From NCBI GenBank assembly GCA_039586575.1, contig JBDHKD010000021.1, positions 1 to 61,128 of the forward strand: 61,128 nucleotides of DNA, in the 5' to 3' direction. The notes beneath the pieces were generated by a model. It was given only the letters and a program-made list of their open reading frames with translations, was not told where the DNA came from and did no database searches. This stretch comes from G020344215 sp039586575 (lineage in GTDB: Bacteria; Gemmatimonadota; Gemmatimonadetes; Palauibacterales; KS3-K002). Within the stretch, counting starts at the first letter, position 1; each line of letters starts with the position of its first letter. A program made the translations under genes and the position numbers. Shown one piece after another: positions 15,624 to 25,056 of the stretch.

Positions 15624-17126
15624 ATGCGAACGACAAGGATGGCTCGCTCCCCTTCGATCCTTGCCCTGGCCTGGCTGTCGCTGGCGCCGCTCATTACGGC
15701 GCCGCCAGCTTTCGCACAGCTGCTCTCAGCCGGCCGGCTGTCCGCGGCGCACGGCGACCTGGAGGGTGTGCGCCGCTGCACCCGCTGCCATGAGCTGAGC
15801 AAGGTGGGAACGAACGAGCCGAAATGCTTGGGCTGTCACGAGCCGCTGGCGAGCCGCCTGGCCGAGGAGCGGGGTTACCACGCGACGCTGGCGGAGCGCA
15901 GCTGCGCTGAGTGTCACCAGGAGCACCTGGGGCGCGACACACCGTTGATCGAGCTCGACACGGCGAAGTTCGACCATGCGGCCGCAGGCTTCACACTGGC
16001 GGCGAGTCACGGCGAGCTCGCCTGTCGCGAGTGTCATCAGCCGGAACTGGTCAGCGCCGCCGACGTTCGCGAGTTCAAGAGCCGGCACGGCGCACTGGAC
16101 CGGACGTTCCTGGGGCTGGGCACGGCCTGCATCGACTGCCACGCGACCGCCGATCCACACGGCGGGCAGTTCGCCGGGCGCGCCTGTTCCGACTGCCACG
16201 CCGAGACAACGTGGAAGGAAGCGGAGCGCTTCGATCACGATGCGGTGGACTACGCGCTCACGGGCCGACATCGTCGGGTCGCCTGCCGCGAGTGCCACAC
16301 GCCGATACGTGAGCGCGGCGGCCAGCTCACCCTGCGGTTCGCAGCGCTCGACTACGCGAGCTGCACGTCGTGCCACGACGACGCCCACCGCGGTAGCCTG
16401 GGCAGCGACTGCGAGAGCTGTCACGCCACCGCCGGCTGGCACCGCATCCCGCGCGCCCGGGTCGAGGACCGCTTCGACCATTCGACCACATCGTTCCCGC
16501 TGGCCGGCCGGCACGCCGGCGCCGACTGCGCCGCCTGTCACCAGGGGCCACGGCGCGACGAAGAGCTGCGGCTGACCTTCAGCGCCGAGAGTCGTGGCTT
16601 CGCCTATCCCCTACCCCGCGCCGAGAACTGTCTCTCCTGCCACCTCGACCAGCACGGCGGCGCCTTCCAAGCGACGCCGGGCGGCCGCGTCTGCGACAAC
16701 TGCCACGACGAGAATGACTGGCTGCCGGCCACCTACGACATCGAGCGTCACAACGGCGAGTCGGACTACCAACTCACGGGCGGGCATCTGGCGGTGCCCT
16801 GCGTCGAGTGCCACCCGGCGCCGGCGCGGGGCGCGGAAGCCTCGCAGTTCCGCGTTGCCAGCGCCGAATGCGAGAGCTGCCACACGGAGGACGACCCGCA
16901 CGGGACGCAGTTCGCCGGCGCGGCCTGCCGGGAATGCCACGACGCGAGCAGCTTCCGGGAACCGCGCTTCGATCACGACCGCGCGCGCTACCAGCTAGAC
17001 GGCGCGCACCGCGATGTGGCCTGCGAGTCCTGCCACGTCGAAGTCGAGAACCCCGACGGCAGCGTGTCGCGCCGCTACAAGCCGCTGCGTTTCGAATGCC
17101 AGGACTGCCACGGAGAAGAGGCATGA
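15624..17126 (+). CDS. Periplasmic 17-heme cytochrome c
   Basis: A 500-residue protein with a signal peptide (ending PPAFAQ). I count 17 CxxCH heme c motifs, from CTRCH to CQDCH. Many are followed at a distance by FDHD-type or HRRVACRECH-type histidines that can be second axial ligands, as in cytochrome c3/decaheme-like wires. ATG 15624 is taken as start; GTG 15612 and ATG 15639 are alternatives. Its stop overlaps the start of the next cytochrome (ATGA). With the downstream cytochrome, beta-barrel and cytochrome b it makes a complete candidate route for electrons across the periplasm. Confidence 0.9.
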   Translation: MRTTRMARSPSILALAWLSLAPLITAPPAFAQLLSAGRLSAAHGDLEGVRRCTRCHELSKVGTNEPKCLGCHEPLASRLAEERGYHATLAERSCAECHQEHLGRDTPLIELDTAKFDHAAAGFTLAASHGELACRECHQPELVSAADVREFKSRHGALDRTFLGLGTACIDCHATADPHGGQFAGRACSDCHAETTWKEAERFDHDAVDYALTGRHRRVACRECHTPIRERGGQLTLRFAALDYASCTSCHDDAHRGSLGSDCESCHATAGWHRIPRARVEDRFDHSTTSFPLAGRHAGADCAACHQGPRRDEELRLTFSAESRGFAYPLPRAENCLSCHLDQHGGAFQATPGGRVCDNCHDENDWLPATYDIERHNGESDYQLTGGHLAVPCVECHPAPARGAEASQFRVASAECESCHTEDDPHGTQFAGAACRECHDASSFREPRFDHDRARYQLDGAHRDVACESCHVEVENPDGSVSRRYKPLRFECQDCHGEEA

Positions 17127-18342
17127 GAGTCACACTGCGAGCCGGTTTGGCCATCGCGTTGATCGCCGCCCTGCCCGGCGGCGCGCGGGCCCAGCAGGCG
17201 GCCGGCAACCCGCACGGCCGGCTGCCGGCCGGCAACGACTGCACGGCCTGCCACACGCAACGCTCATGGCGGCCGCTCAAGCGGACGCTGGACTTCGATC
17301 ACAACGCGTCGACGAAGTTCATGCTGCTCGGCCGCCACGAGAAGGCGAGCTGCGGCAGCTGCCACCTGGACCTGCGGTTCGACATGCCGAGGCTGAGCGA
17401 AGCGGATTGCGCCAGCTGCCACGTCGACGTCCACCAGGGGCGGTTCGTCGCCGGCTGCCCGGCCTGCCACAACGCGACGTCGTTCAACGATGTCGCCGGC
17501 ATGACGCTGCACTCGCGGACCAGCTTCCCGCTGACCGGCGCGCACATGCAGATCTCCTGCGAGAGCTGCCACCGCGACGACGTCGCCGGCGCCTACACCA
17601 GCCTCAACACCGACTGCATCGCCTGCCACGCGTCGGACTTCGCCGCCGCCGCGTCAATCGACCACGTGGCGAACGGTTTCCCCACGAACTGCGATGGCTG
17701 CCACGGCAACCTGTCGTGGGGCGGCGGTACGATGTTCGACCACGTGACCGCCTCGGGCGGATTCGCACTGCTCGGCGCCCATGGGCGGCTCGACTGCTCC
17801 ATGTGCCACGCGCTGCCCGGCATGCAGCTCGCCGTCCCGACGCCCAGCGGCCAGAACGACTGCATCGCCTGCCACCAGGCCGACTACGACCGCGAGCACA
17901 CCGGCAGCAACTTCCCGCTCGCCTGCCTGGGTTGCCACAATCTCGAAACCTGGTCGGGCGCCAGCTTCGATCACCTGGCCGCCGGCTTCGCCCTGCTGGG
18001 CGCTCACGCCCAGCTGGAGTGCTCCAGCTGCCACACGCTGCCCGACATGGGCCTCGTCTTCCCGCGCCCCGGCGGCCAAAACGATTGCGTCGCCTGCCAC
18101 CAGGCCGACTACGACCGCGAGCACACCGGTAGCAGCTTTCCCGTCACCTGCAGCAACTGTCACAGCGTGAGCACCTGGTCGGGCGCCACGTTCAATCACT
18201 CGCAATGGTTCCCGATCGCCGCGGCGATTACCGGGTCTTCACCTGTTTCAACTGCCACGAGCACTCGCAGGATAGAATGGACGCTCGGCACGATGAGGAG
18301 CCCCGCTATGTCTACGACAGCAACGCCTGCTACTCCTGCCAT
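17123..18342 (+). CDS. Second multiheme cytochrome c (15 CxxCH), frameshifted near 18217
   Basis: Starts at ATG 17123, overlapping the previous stop, with a signal peptide ending GGARAQ. Thirteen CxxCH motifs are in the first frame up to STWSGATFNHSQWFPI. Two more (FTCFNCHEH and NACYSCHPN) follow at once in the -1 frame, from about 18217. One missing base near 18217 explains this: an extra C there would give FPIRRGDYRVFTCFNCH. As written, the first frame runs on into the beta-barrel gene, making a false 936-codon fusion. I cannot tell a sequencing error from a real mutation. No in-frame stop follows closely in the second frame, so the true end is unclear; the end given is the last heme motif. 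Confidence 0.8.
17757..18206 (+). repeat. Tandem 225-base (75-residue) heme module duplication
   Basis: Two adjacent modules in the second cytochrome share GFALLGAH, CHxLPxM, QNDCxACHQADYDREHTGS and CxxCHxxxTWSGAxF at an exact 225-base offset (for example CAGGCCGACTACGACCGCGA at 17876 and 18101). Each carries three CxxCH motifs. This is a recent internal duplication that extends the heme chain. The frameshift lies just beyond the second copy. Confidence 0.8.
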
Positions 18343-19930
18343 CCGAATCATCCGAGCACTCCGCCTCGCCGCCCTGGGTCTCAGTCTCGCGCCGGCGGCA
18401 AGCGCGCTCCACGCCCAGGAGGGGGCGATCGACGTCGTCGTGACCTACATCGCCGGCTCCAACGTCTACCTGAACGCCGGCGCGGAGCGCGGCTTGGGCA
18501 CCGGCGACACGCTGCTCGTCTTCAGCGAGTCGCACGGCAGAGCGCTGGGTGCCTTCCGAGTCATCAGCAGCGCCGAAGGTCGCGCGGTCGTCACCTTCGC
18601 CGGTCGGCCTTTCCCGGTGACCCGCGGCGCGCGGCTGAGAGTCGCGGCGAGCAGCTCGGCGCGGGCGGCGGCTACCGCCGAGCCTGCGGCGCAGCCTCGT
18701 GCCGTCGCTCAGCTGGGATCCGCCCGGCGCACGCGGACGCTGCGGATGTCCGGCCGCCTCGCCCTCGACTTCGGCGTGTTGGAATCCAGCACCGAAGCGG
18801 GGGACGGTAGCGCTGCGGTGGAACGCCGCTTCGCGACCCCGGCGCTGCGCCTGAGGACCACGGTCCACGATCTGCCCGGCGGCCTGAGCTTCGTCACCAA
18901 CCTGCGCGCCGCCACGCGCCTGAGCAGCAACGACGCGATTCAGCCGGACGGTTCGCTGCGTATCTACCAGGCCAGCCTGGGCAAGGAGTTCCGCGCAGTG
19001 CCCCTGAGCTTCCAGGTCGGACGGTTCTACAATCCGTACGAGTCGTTCAGCGGCTACTGGGACGGCCTGCTGGTGCGCCTGGGTCGCTCGGGCCTCGGCG
19101 CCGGTATCAGCGTCGGCTTTCAGCCCGAGCGCGGCAACGAGGGCTTCAGCAGCGACCTCCCGAAGTACGGTGCCTTCCTCGACTACCAGTATTCGGGCGG
19201 CGGCGTCCGCTACCGCGCCGACGTCGCCTTCAACGAGCTGCGACCGCGGATCGGCGTTTCCGCCCAGCGTTTCGCCGGCCTGTCACAGCGGTTCTACTGG
19301 CGTCGCCTGGGGCTGACCCAACGGATTCGGTTCGACCAGCGAGCGGGTGGCGGAGCCTGGGAGCTGACGCAGCTCGAGCTGCGCGCTGCCGTACCGATCG
19401 CCCGGCCGCTCACCGCGTTGTTCGGCTACTCGTACTGGGCGACGCCTATCCTGGAGCTCAGCGCCGGACTCGATACCGACAGCCTGGCGCTGGCCGGGCT
19501 GGAGCGCGAGCGCGCCAACGTCGGCCTCGCCTACAACCTGAGCCGCGGTAGCATCGGCGCCGACGTCACAGCCAACAAGATGGACGACGGCGATATCAGC
19601 TACACCTACGCGGCACATTTCGGTTTCGCGCGAACCGGGCTCGGGGGGCTCGGCTTCTTCGGGTCGGCCAGCTACTGGGAGCACGACGCGACGTCCACGC
19701 TCCACCTCGCACCCGGCGTCAGCCGGACCTTCGGTCGCCTGGAGTCGCGGTTCTCGTATTCTCGCTACGCCTACGCGAACCGCGCCGGCTCGCTGGTGAC
19801 GCACGCGCTCGACCTGTCGCTGACCTTCCCGTTCACGCGGCGCTGGTACGGGCTGCTCCAGGGGCGGGTCCAACGCGGCAAGACTCTGAACAGCTACAGC
19901 CTCTACTCCGGGCTGTGGCTCAGCTTCTGA
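18308..19930 (+). CDS. Outer-membrane beta-barrel of the cytochrome cluster
   Basis: A 540-residue predicted outer-membrane protein. I start at ATG 18308, eight bases after GAGGAG; its signal (LRLAALGLSLAPAASALHAQ) follows a short polar lead. A small beta domain (residues about 45-125, VYLNAGAERGLGTGDTLLVF) precedes a linker rich in Ala and Arg. From about residue 150 to the end there are alternating amphipathic strands, and the protein closes with a typical barrel signature (SLYSGLWLSF, terminal Phe). The position between a multiheme cytochrome and a cytochrome b suggests a porin that sheathes the cytochrome wire, as MtrB does. There is no clear MtrB homology by eye. Confidence 0.75.
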   Translation: MSTTATPATPAIRIIRALRLAALGLSLAPAASALHAQEGAIDVVVTYIAGSNVYLNAGAERGLGTGDTLLVFSESHGRALGAFRVISSAEGRAVVTFAGRPFPVTRGARLRVAASSSARAAATAEPAAQPRAVAQLGSARRTRTLRMSGRLALDFGVLESSTEAGDGSAAVERRFATPALRLRTTVHDLPGGLSFVTNLRAATRLSSNDAIQPDGSLRIYQASLGKEFRAVPLSFQVGRFYNPYESFSGYWDGLLVRLGRSGLGAGISVGFQPERGNEGFSSDLPKYGAFLDYQYSGGGVRYRADVAFNELRPRIGVSAQRFAGLSQRFYWRRLGLTQRIRFDQRAGGGAWELTQLELRAAVPIARPLTALFGYSYWATPILELSAGLDTDSLALAGLERERANVGLAYNLSRGSIGADVTANKMDDGDISYTYAAHFGFARTGLGGLGFFGSASYWEHDATSTLHLAPGVSRTFGRLESRFSYSRYAYANRAGSLVTHALDLSLTFPFTRRWYGLLQGRVQRGKTLNSYSLYSGLWLSF

Positions 19931-19940
19931 GGCAGCGCCG

Positions 19941-21059
19941 GTGAGCGTCGAGCGAGTGAAACGCGTGCGGCCGAAGGTACTTCGCTTTCGGGCCTCCGAG
20001 CGGCGGCTGCACTGGGCGATCGCCATCCCCTTCCTGGTCTGCTACGTCAGCGCGCTGGTCCTGGTGGTCGTTTACAACCCCGACCCGCTGCGTCCTTACC
20101 GGGCCGTCTTCTCCTGGGCCCACCGCATCTCCGGCATCTGCCTGATCGTCTTTCCCCTGTGGGCGGGCGCCGGCGCGGTCAAGGATTTCCGGGTCCATTT
20201 CTACAACATCCGGCAGGCTTGGATCTGGATATTCGATGACTTGAAGTGGCTGGCGCTCATGGGGCTGGCCGCGATCAGCCGCCGGATCAAGTTACCCGAG
20301 CAGGGGAAGTTCAACGCCGCACAGAAACTGAATTTCATGCTGGTGATGTCCACCTACCCGCTCTACATCGCCACGGGTCTCCTCATGTGGGTGACCGGAG
20401 CGGCCCTGCTCGCCTGGCTCCTGCATTTCGCCATGGCCCTCATCGCCACACCCTTCCTGGCCGGCCACATCTTCATGGCGACCATCCCCAAGAGCTCCCG
20501 CAAAGCACTCCCGGGGATGGTGACCGGCATGGTCGAGCGCGACTGGGCACAGCATCACCATCGCCGCTGGTACGAAGAGACCTTCGTGAAGGATCACAGA
20601 GGCGCCAAGGAACGCCCTCATGCTACGGCTCCGGCGGTCGTTGAACCGCGGCCCGCAGCCGCCGCGGCTCCCGCCTCCGCCATCCCGTCGCGCCTGGCGG
20701 CGCTGGAGCGCTGCGCCCAAGAGGGAGAAACGGCACGGGCCGCCGATCTCTTCCGCGCGCTCTGGCCACACGTGCGCGAAGTCGAGCTGGCGCCAGACGC
20801 GCTACGCGGCATCATCGCCGACCTGATGCGCCGCGCCGACTTGACCGCCGCGGCGCGGGCGAGCGGGCTGCTCATCCTGCGCGGCGACCCCGACCCGCTC
20901 GCCGTCACCTGCCTGCTGAAGACGGCGGAAGCATCTCGGGCCGTCAACGGCGGAGCTCCGGCCCGCGGCATCTACGCGTTCCTATTGAAGCACTGTCCCG
21001 ACTCGCCCTACGTGGGCTACTTCCGGAAGGGTCTGGAAGAGCTGCAGGGGGCGCGTTAG
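19941..21059 (+). CDS. Inner-membrane di-heme cytochrome b (FdnI/b561-like) with helical C-terminal extension
   Basis: A 372-residue protein, GTG start 10 bases after the barrel stop. Residues about 15-200 have four membrane helices with the heme-ligand histidines of formate-dehydrogenase-gamma-like cytochromes b (ASERRLHWAIAIPFL, SWAHRISG, WLLHFAMALIATPFLAGHIFMA). Residues about 230-372 form a soluble, TPR-like helical domain (LAALERCAQEGETARAADLF) that is not usual in this family. Expected role: take electrons from the quinol pool and pass them to the periplasmic cytochromes. The extra domain may hold a partner protein on the cytoplasmic side. Confidence 0.85.
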   Translation: MSVERVKRVRPKVLRFRASERRLHWAIAIPFLVCYVSALVLVVVYNPDPLRPYRAVFSWAHRISGICLIVFPLWAGAGAVKDFRVHFYNIRQAWIWIFDDLKWLALMGLAAISRRIKLPEQGKFNAAQKLNFMLVMSTYPLYIATGLLMWVTGAALLAWLLHFAMALIATPFLAGHIFMATIPKSSRKALPGMVTGMVERDWAQHHHRRWYEETFVKDHRGAKERPHATAPAVVEPRPAAAAAPASAIPSRLAALERCAQEGETARAADLFRALWPHVREVELAPDALRGIIADLMRRADLTAAARASGLLILRGDPDPLAVTCLLKTAEASRAVNGGAPARGIYAFLLKHCPDSPYVGYFRKGLEELQGAR

Positions 21060-21080
21060 CAGCCCGCGCCTGAGGCCCGG

Positions 21081-23498
21081 CTACTCGGACCGCAAGCTCT
21101 CGACCGGATCGACCCGGGTCGCCCGCCAGGCGGGCACCAGCGCCGCGGTCAGCGCGACGAGTGCCAAGACGGCGGCGGTAGCGGCGAAGGTCAGCGGGTC
21201 GAGCGGCTCGACCTCGAACAGCATGCCGCGGGCGAGGCGGGTCGTGGCGGCGGCGCCGGCGAGGCCGATCAAGAGGCCGAGCCCGGTGAGCCGCATACCG
21301 TGGCCGATGACCCAGCCGAGGATGTTCGCGCGGTCGGCGCCCAGCGCGATCCGCACGCCCAGTTCGTGGGTGCGGCGGCCGACCAGCTGCGCCAGGACGC
21401 CGTAGAGTCCGAGCGCGGCGAGCAGCAGCGCGACGACGGCGAAGACGCTGAGAAGCAGCGTTCGGAAGCGGTCGCCGGCCATCGATGTCGAGACCACCGT
21501 CGTCATCGCCCGCACGTTGGAGACGGCGACGCCGGGATCGATCTCGTGGATCGCCGCGGCCAACTCCATCGCCGAAGGCGACGTCGCGCCGCGGGCGCGG
21601 GCCACCAGGTAGGTGCTGAGCGGACTTCCCATCTGGGCCTGCGCGAAGTACATGGTGTTGCGCGGGTCGTTCTGTACCGGCCCTAACGGCACGTCGCCCA
21701 CAACGCCGACGATCTCGAAATAGACCGGCGGGTCAAACGGGAATACGATTGACCGCCCGATGGGATCTTCGCCGGGGAAGAACTCCTCCGCCATGCCGCG
21801 GTTGATGACGCCGACGAACGGCGCGTCGGCCCCATCGCTCGACTGGAAATCGCGGCCGCGGATCAGTGGTATGCCCATCGTCTCGAAGTAGCCGGGCGAG
21901 ACGACGCGGCGAACACCACTCAAGCGGTCGGCAGGGGTGGCGGCCGGCCGGCCTTCCGGGTGCACGTAGTTATACGGCCCGTAGCCGCCGATCACCGGCA
22001 GGGCGTCGATGAACCCGGCGGTCTCGAGGCCGGGCAGCGCCCGCAGTCGATCTACCGTCACGTCGTAGAAGGATTGCGCGCTACGCTCCTCTCCGTAGAC
22101 CACCTGCGGCAGTCGGAGCCGCGCCGTGACGATGCCGTGCGGCTGAAAGCCCAGCTCTTCCTGCTGCAGCCGCAGGAAGCTCCTTATCAGTAGGCCAGCG
22201 CCGACGAGCAGGACGAGCGACAGCGCCACCTGCCCCACCACCAGGCCGCACTGCAAGTGCTGGCCGCCGGTCGTGCGCACGCCGCGGCGGCCCTCCTTCA
22301 GTGCGTCGACCAGCTGGAGCCGCGGCGCCCGGAGCGCCGGTGCGAGCCCGAACAAGAGACCCGTGGCCAGCGCGGCGATGAGCGTGAAGGCGAGCGCCGT
22401 GCCGTCCAGCTCGATGCCAGCCAAAAGCGCCCCGGAGCCGCCGCCAAAACTCACGAGCGCCTTCAGCGTGCCGCTGGCGACGCCGACCCCTAGCGCACCG
22501 CCAAGCAGCCCCAGGACCACGCTCTCGGTGAGCAACTGGCGGGCGACGCGCTTGCGCGACGCGCCGAGCGCCAGCCGTACCGCGACCTCGGAGTGGCGAC
22601 CGACGGCACGGGCAAGTAGCAGTGCCGCGACGTTAGCGCAGGCGATGAGCAGCACCAGGCCGACGGCGCCCTGCAAGAGCCAGAGCATGGCCCGCGTTTC
22701 GCCGACGAAGACTTCCTTTAGCGGCGTGAGCGAGATCGTCCAGTCCCGCTTGGCCTCGGGGAATTCTTCCGCGATACCCGCGGCGATGGCGAGCAGCTCG
22801 GACTCGGCCCGCTCGACGGTCGCGCCGGGTGCCAGCCGGCCCAAGACACGGAAGTTGTTGTTGCCGCGACCCTGGGCCTGCTGCTCGCTCATCCGCATCG
22901 GCCGCCAGAGGTCGGCCCACTCGGGAAACGCGTACTCCGCCGGCATCACGCCGACCACCTCGTAGGCACCGCCCTCGAGACCGATCGTCCGGCCGACGAT
23001 CTCAGGGTCGCCGCCGTAGCGCCGCTGCCAGAGCCCATAGCTCAGAACCACCAGGTTCCCCGCGGCTGGGTCCTCGTCCGCGAGCCCGAGCCCGCGCCCG
23101 ACCACCGGCTCGACGCCCAGCGCGCTGAAGAAGTTCCCCGACGTCGCCGCGCCGACCAGCACCTCCGGCTCGTCGCCGCCCGTGGTCACGAAACGTTCCG
23201 GCCAAATCGAATAGGCGGCCAGCTCGTCCAGCGTCGTGTTGCGCTCGCGATAGTCCATGTAATCGAGCGCCGCCACCGTGTTGTTCGTGCCCTGCGGCGT
23301 GATGCTCCACATCCAGACCAGCCGGTCGGCCTCCGGGTACGGCAAGGGCTCCAGCAGCACCGAGTCGACCACGCTGAACATGGCGGCGTTGGCCCCCAGC
23401 CCGACGGCGAGGATGAGCACCAGGATCGAGTAGAAGAGCGGGCGCCGCACGAACGAGCGGAGGGCGAAACGCAGGTCGGAGAGCATGGATGCGAACAT
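21081..23498 (-). CDS. ABC transporter permease of the orphan duplicated (ADOP, MacB/FtsX) type
   Basis: An 805-residue permease with a start at 23498 behind AGGAG. It begins with the ADOP leader LSDLRFALRSFVRRP and contains two MacB-type periplasmic core domains and two FtsX domains (about residues 290-400 and 700-800), for example ALGASRKRVARQLLTESVVLGLLGG and VGRRTHELGVRIALGADR. No ATP-binding gene is adjacent, which is normal for this family. Substrate is unknown. The gene is divergent from the Uma2 gene at 23747. Confidence 0.9.
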   Translation of the reverse strand: MFASMLSDLRFALRSFVRRPLFYSILVLILAVGLGANAAMFSVVDSVLLEPLPYPEADRLVWMWSITPQGTNNTVAALDYMDYRERNTTLDELAAYSIWPERFVTTGGDEPEVLVGAATSGNFFSALGVEPVVGRGLGLADEDPAAGNLVVLSYGLWQRRYGGDPEIVGRTIGLEGGAYEVVGVMPAEYAFPEWADLWRPMRMSEQQAQGRGNNNFRVLGRLAPGATVERAESELLAIAAGIAEEFPEAKRDWTISLTPLKEVFVGETRAMLWLLQGAVGLVLLIACANVAALLLARAVGRHSEVAVRLALGASRKRVARQLLTESVVLGLLGGALGVGVASGTLKALVSFGGGSGALLAGIELDGTALAFTLIAALATGLLFGLAPALRAPRLQLVDALKEGRRGVRTTGGQHLQCGLVVGQVALSLVLLVGAGLLIRSFLRLQQEELGFQPHGIVTARLRLPQVVYGEERSAQSFYDVTVDRLRALPGLETAGFIDALPVIGGYGPYNYVHPEGRPAATPADRLSGVRRVVSPGYFETMGIPLIRGRDFQSSDGADAPFVGVINRGMAEEFFPGEDPIGRSIVFPFDPPVYFEIVGVVGDVPLGPVQNDPRNTMYFAQAQMGSPLSTYLVARARGATSPSAMELAAAIHEIDPGVAVSNVRAMTTVVSTSMAGDRFRTLLLSVFAVVALLLAALGLYGVLAQLVGRRTHELGVRIALGADRANILGWVIGHGMRLTGLGLLIGLAGAAATTRLARGMLFEVEPLDPLTFAATAAVLALVALTAALVPAWRATRVDPVESLRSE

Positions 23499-23746
23499 CG
23501 CGGGCGACTCCTGCTGAGGTCGAGAGGCCGCTTGGCTGCTTTCATCGGGTTAGACAGCGATGGCCGCGTCGGGGTTGCGTGCTGCGGCGCGGCACGAGGA
23601 GCGTCGGCCTACGCGCACTACGCAGCGGTGATCTGCGCGGTTTCGGGCTCGAGCCGTTGACGTTTCGTTGACCGTGTGTGGCTAGATAGGTCGCGGCGGA
23701 CGCATTGCTCGCCCGTGTACTCGGCCGGAGGTATAATGTGGATCGT

Positions 23747-24298
23747 ATGGCGACGGCACGGATCACCTGGCAAGACACGCTCCTCATGCCCGAGGACGGC
23801 AAGCGCTACGAGGCGATCGACGGAGAGATGTACGTGACGCCGGCGCCGGCGCGCCGCCACCAGTGGATCAGCGGCAACCTCGGGCGCGAACTGCGCCGCC
23901 TCCTCCAAGACCCCGGGCAAGGCTGGGTCTACGATGCGCCCATCGGGGTCGAGTTTCCCGATAGCGAAGAAGGCGTCCAACCCGACATCATCTTCGTGTC
24001 CAGAGCGCGCGCCGAGCTGCTCGTCGACGAAGGTATTCGCGGCGCCCCCGACCTGGTGGTGGAGATCCTCTCACCGAGCACTAGCGAGCGCGACCGCACG
24101 ATCAAGAAGAAGCTGTACCGGCGGCAGGGCGTCATGCAGTACTGGATCGTCGACCCGGAGAACGAGACGGTCGAGGTCTGGGATTTCGCGGTTGACGCGG
24201 CGGAACCGGCCGTCTACGGCGACGTACTGCCCGTCCGCCTGGGCAGTACGGACACCGGCGCGATCCGGCTCGCCGCCATCTTCACTCCGGAACTGTAA
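23747..24298 (+). CDS. Uma2-family (PD-(D/E)XK-fold) protein
   Basis: A 183-residue Uma2-family protein. ATG 23747 is preferred over an upstream frame start at 23705. The nuclease-fold residues are visible in order: GVQPDIIFVS (Asp), PDLVVEILSPST (Glu) and RTIKKKLYRRQGV (Lys). Such proteins are predicted endonuclease-like and occur in many copies in some phyla without proven function. A second member ends at position 58 of this window. Confidence 0.85.
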   Translation: MATARITWQDTLLMPEDGKRYEAIDGEMYVTPAPARRHQWISGNLGRELRRLLQDPGQGWVYDAPIGVEFPDSEEGVQPDIIFVSRARAELLVDEGIRGAPDLVVEILSPSTSERDRTIKKKLYRRQGVMQYWIVDPENETVEVWDFAVDAAEPAVYGDVLPVRLGSTDTGAIRLAAIFTPEL

Positions 24299-24309
24299 GC
24301 GCGGGTATT

Positions 24310-24582
24310 CTAGTTCCCTAGTCCGTACCAGAAGTTGGGATGGTCGGGGTCCTCGCCGCGGTACATCTCCTCGTCGTCGTACCAGCCGTCCGGCACTTCG
24401 AGCGCGACGAGCTCCAGCCCATAGACGGTGAGCAGCAGGCCGCAGCCGAAGCAGAGTCGCTCCTCACTCTCCCAGATATCTTCGTGCAGATGGCCGCAGG
24501 CGGGACAATGGATGCGGGTGACCACGGCCCCGGTGGGCAGAGGAATGTCGTAGCGATAAGAGATCAAAGGATATCGAGCCAC
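24310..24582 (-). CDS. Small zinc-ribbon protein
   Basis: The product has 90 residues. I choose GTG 24582 because AGGAGGT lies eight bases upstream; the in-frame ATG at 24615 would swallow that site. CPACGH and CFGCG form one zinc ribbon near residues 28-51. The C-terminal half is acidic and aromatic (DGWYDDEEMYRGEDPDH). Function is unknown. A second small zinc-ribbon gene follows upstream in the same orientation. Confidence 0.65.
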   Translation of the reverse strand: MARYPLISYRYDIPLPTGAVVTRIHCPACGHLHEDIWESEERLCFGCGLLLTVYGLELVALEVPDGWYDDEEMYRGEDPDHPNFWYGLGN

Positions 24583-24696
24583 GGTGCTCCACCTCCTACT
24601 CTCAGGGAGGTGCACGGGACAGAGCCAGCACTTGGCCGGCGGGGGGATGTGAACGGTTGGGCGGGACGCTGCCGGGGCCGCTCTCCGGCCCAGGCC

Positions 24697-24882
24697 CTAC
24701 GGCAGCCCTACGAGCTCCTCGGCACAGCTAATACAGAGGCCCTCCTCGCCCCACTCGAGTTCGTCAGCGACTTCCATTCCGCAGGCGACACAATACTGCG
24801 GGGACTCGTACTCCCAACCACAGGTCTCGCAGTACATCGCGGCTGGATCCAGTACCGCGCCACACTGTTCGCATGTGTCCAT
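24697..24882 (-). CDS. Double zinc-ribbon microprotein
   Basis: A 61-residue protein made almost only of two zinc ribbons: CEQC, CETC, CVAC and CISC. The start at 24882 fits the first ribbon directly; an upstream ATG at 24921 adds an unrelated lead. It may bind nucleic acid or a partner protein. The gene lies 114 bases upstream of the other zinc-ribbon gene on the same strand. Confidence 0.65.
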   Translation of the reverse strand: MDTCEQCGAVLDPAAMYCETCGWEYESPQYCVACGMEVADELEWGEEGLCISCAEELVGLP

Positions 24883-25056
24883 TAGGTCCCCCGGCTGGAA
24901 AAGTTCTTGGCCATAAGGCACTTAGCGGCGGCTCGCTTCCAGGGGAGGTCGGAAAGGGCCCGGCGGGTGGAATTACTAATAACCCGGCCGCGGGTGGGAG
25001 TTCCGGCGAAAGAGGCGGGCGGGAACCTACTCGAGCCTACAGCCGTTTATCCCGGG

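Noticed and set aside
17123..19930. A natural cytochrome-porin fusion protein read through in one frame
   Set aside because: The -1 frame continues with two more CxxCH motifs, and the barrel has its own ribosome site and signal peptide. A frameshift explains the fusion better.
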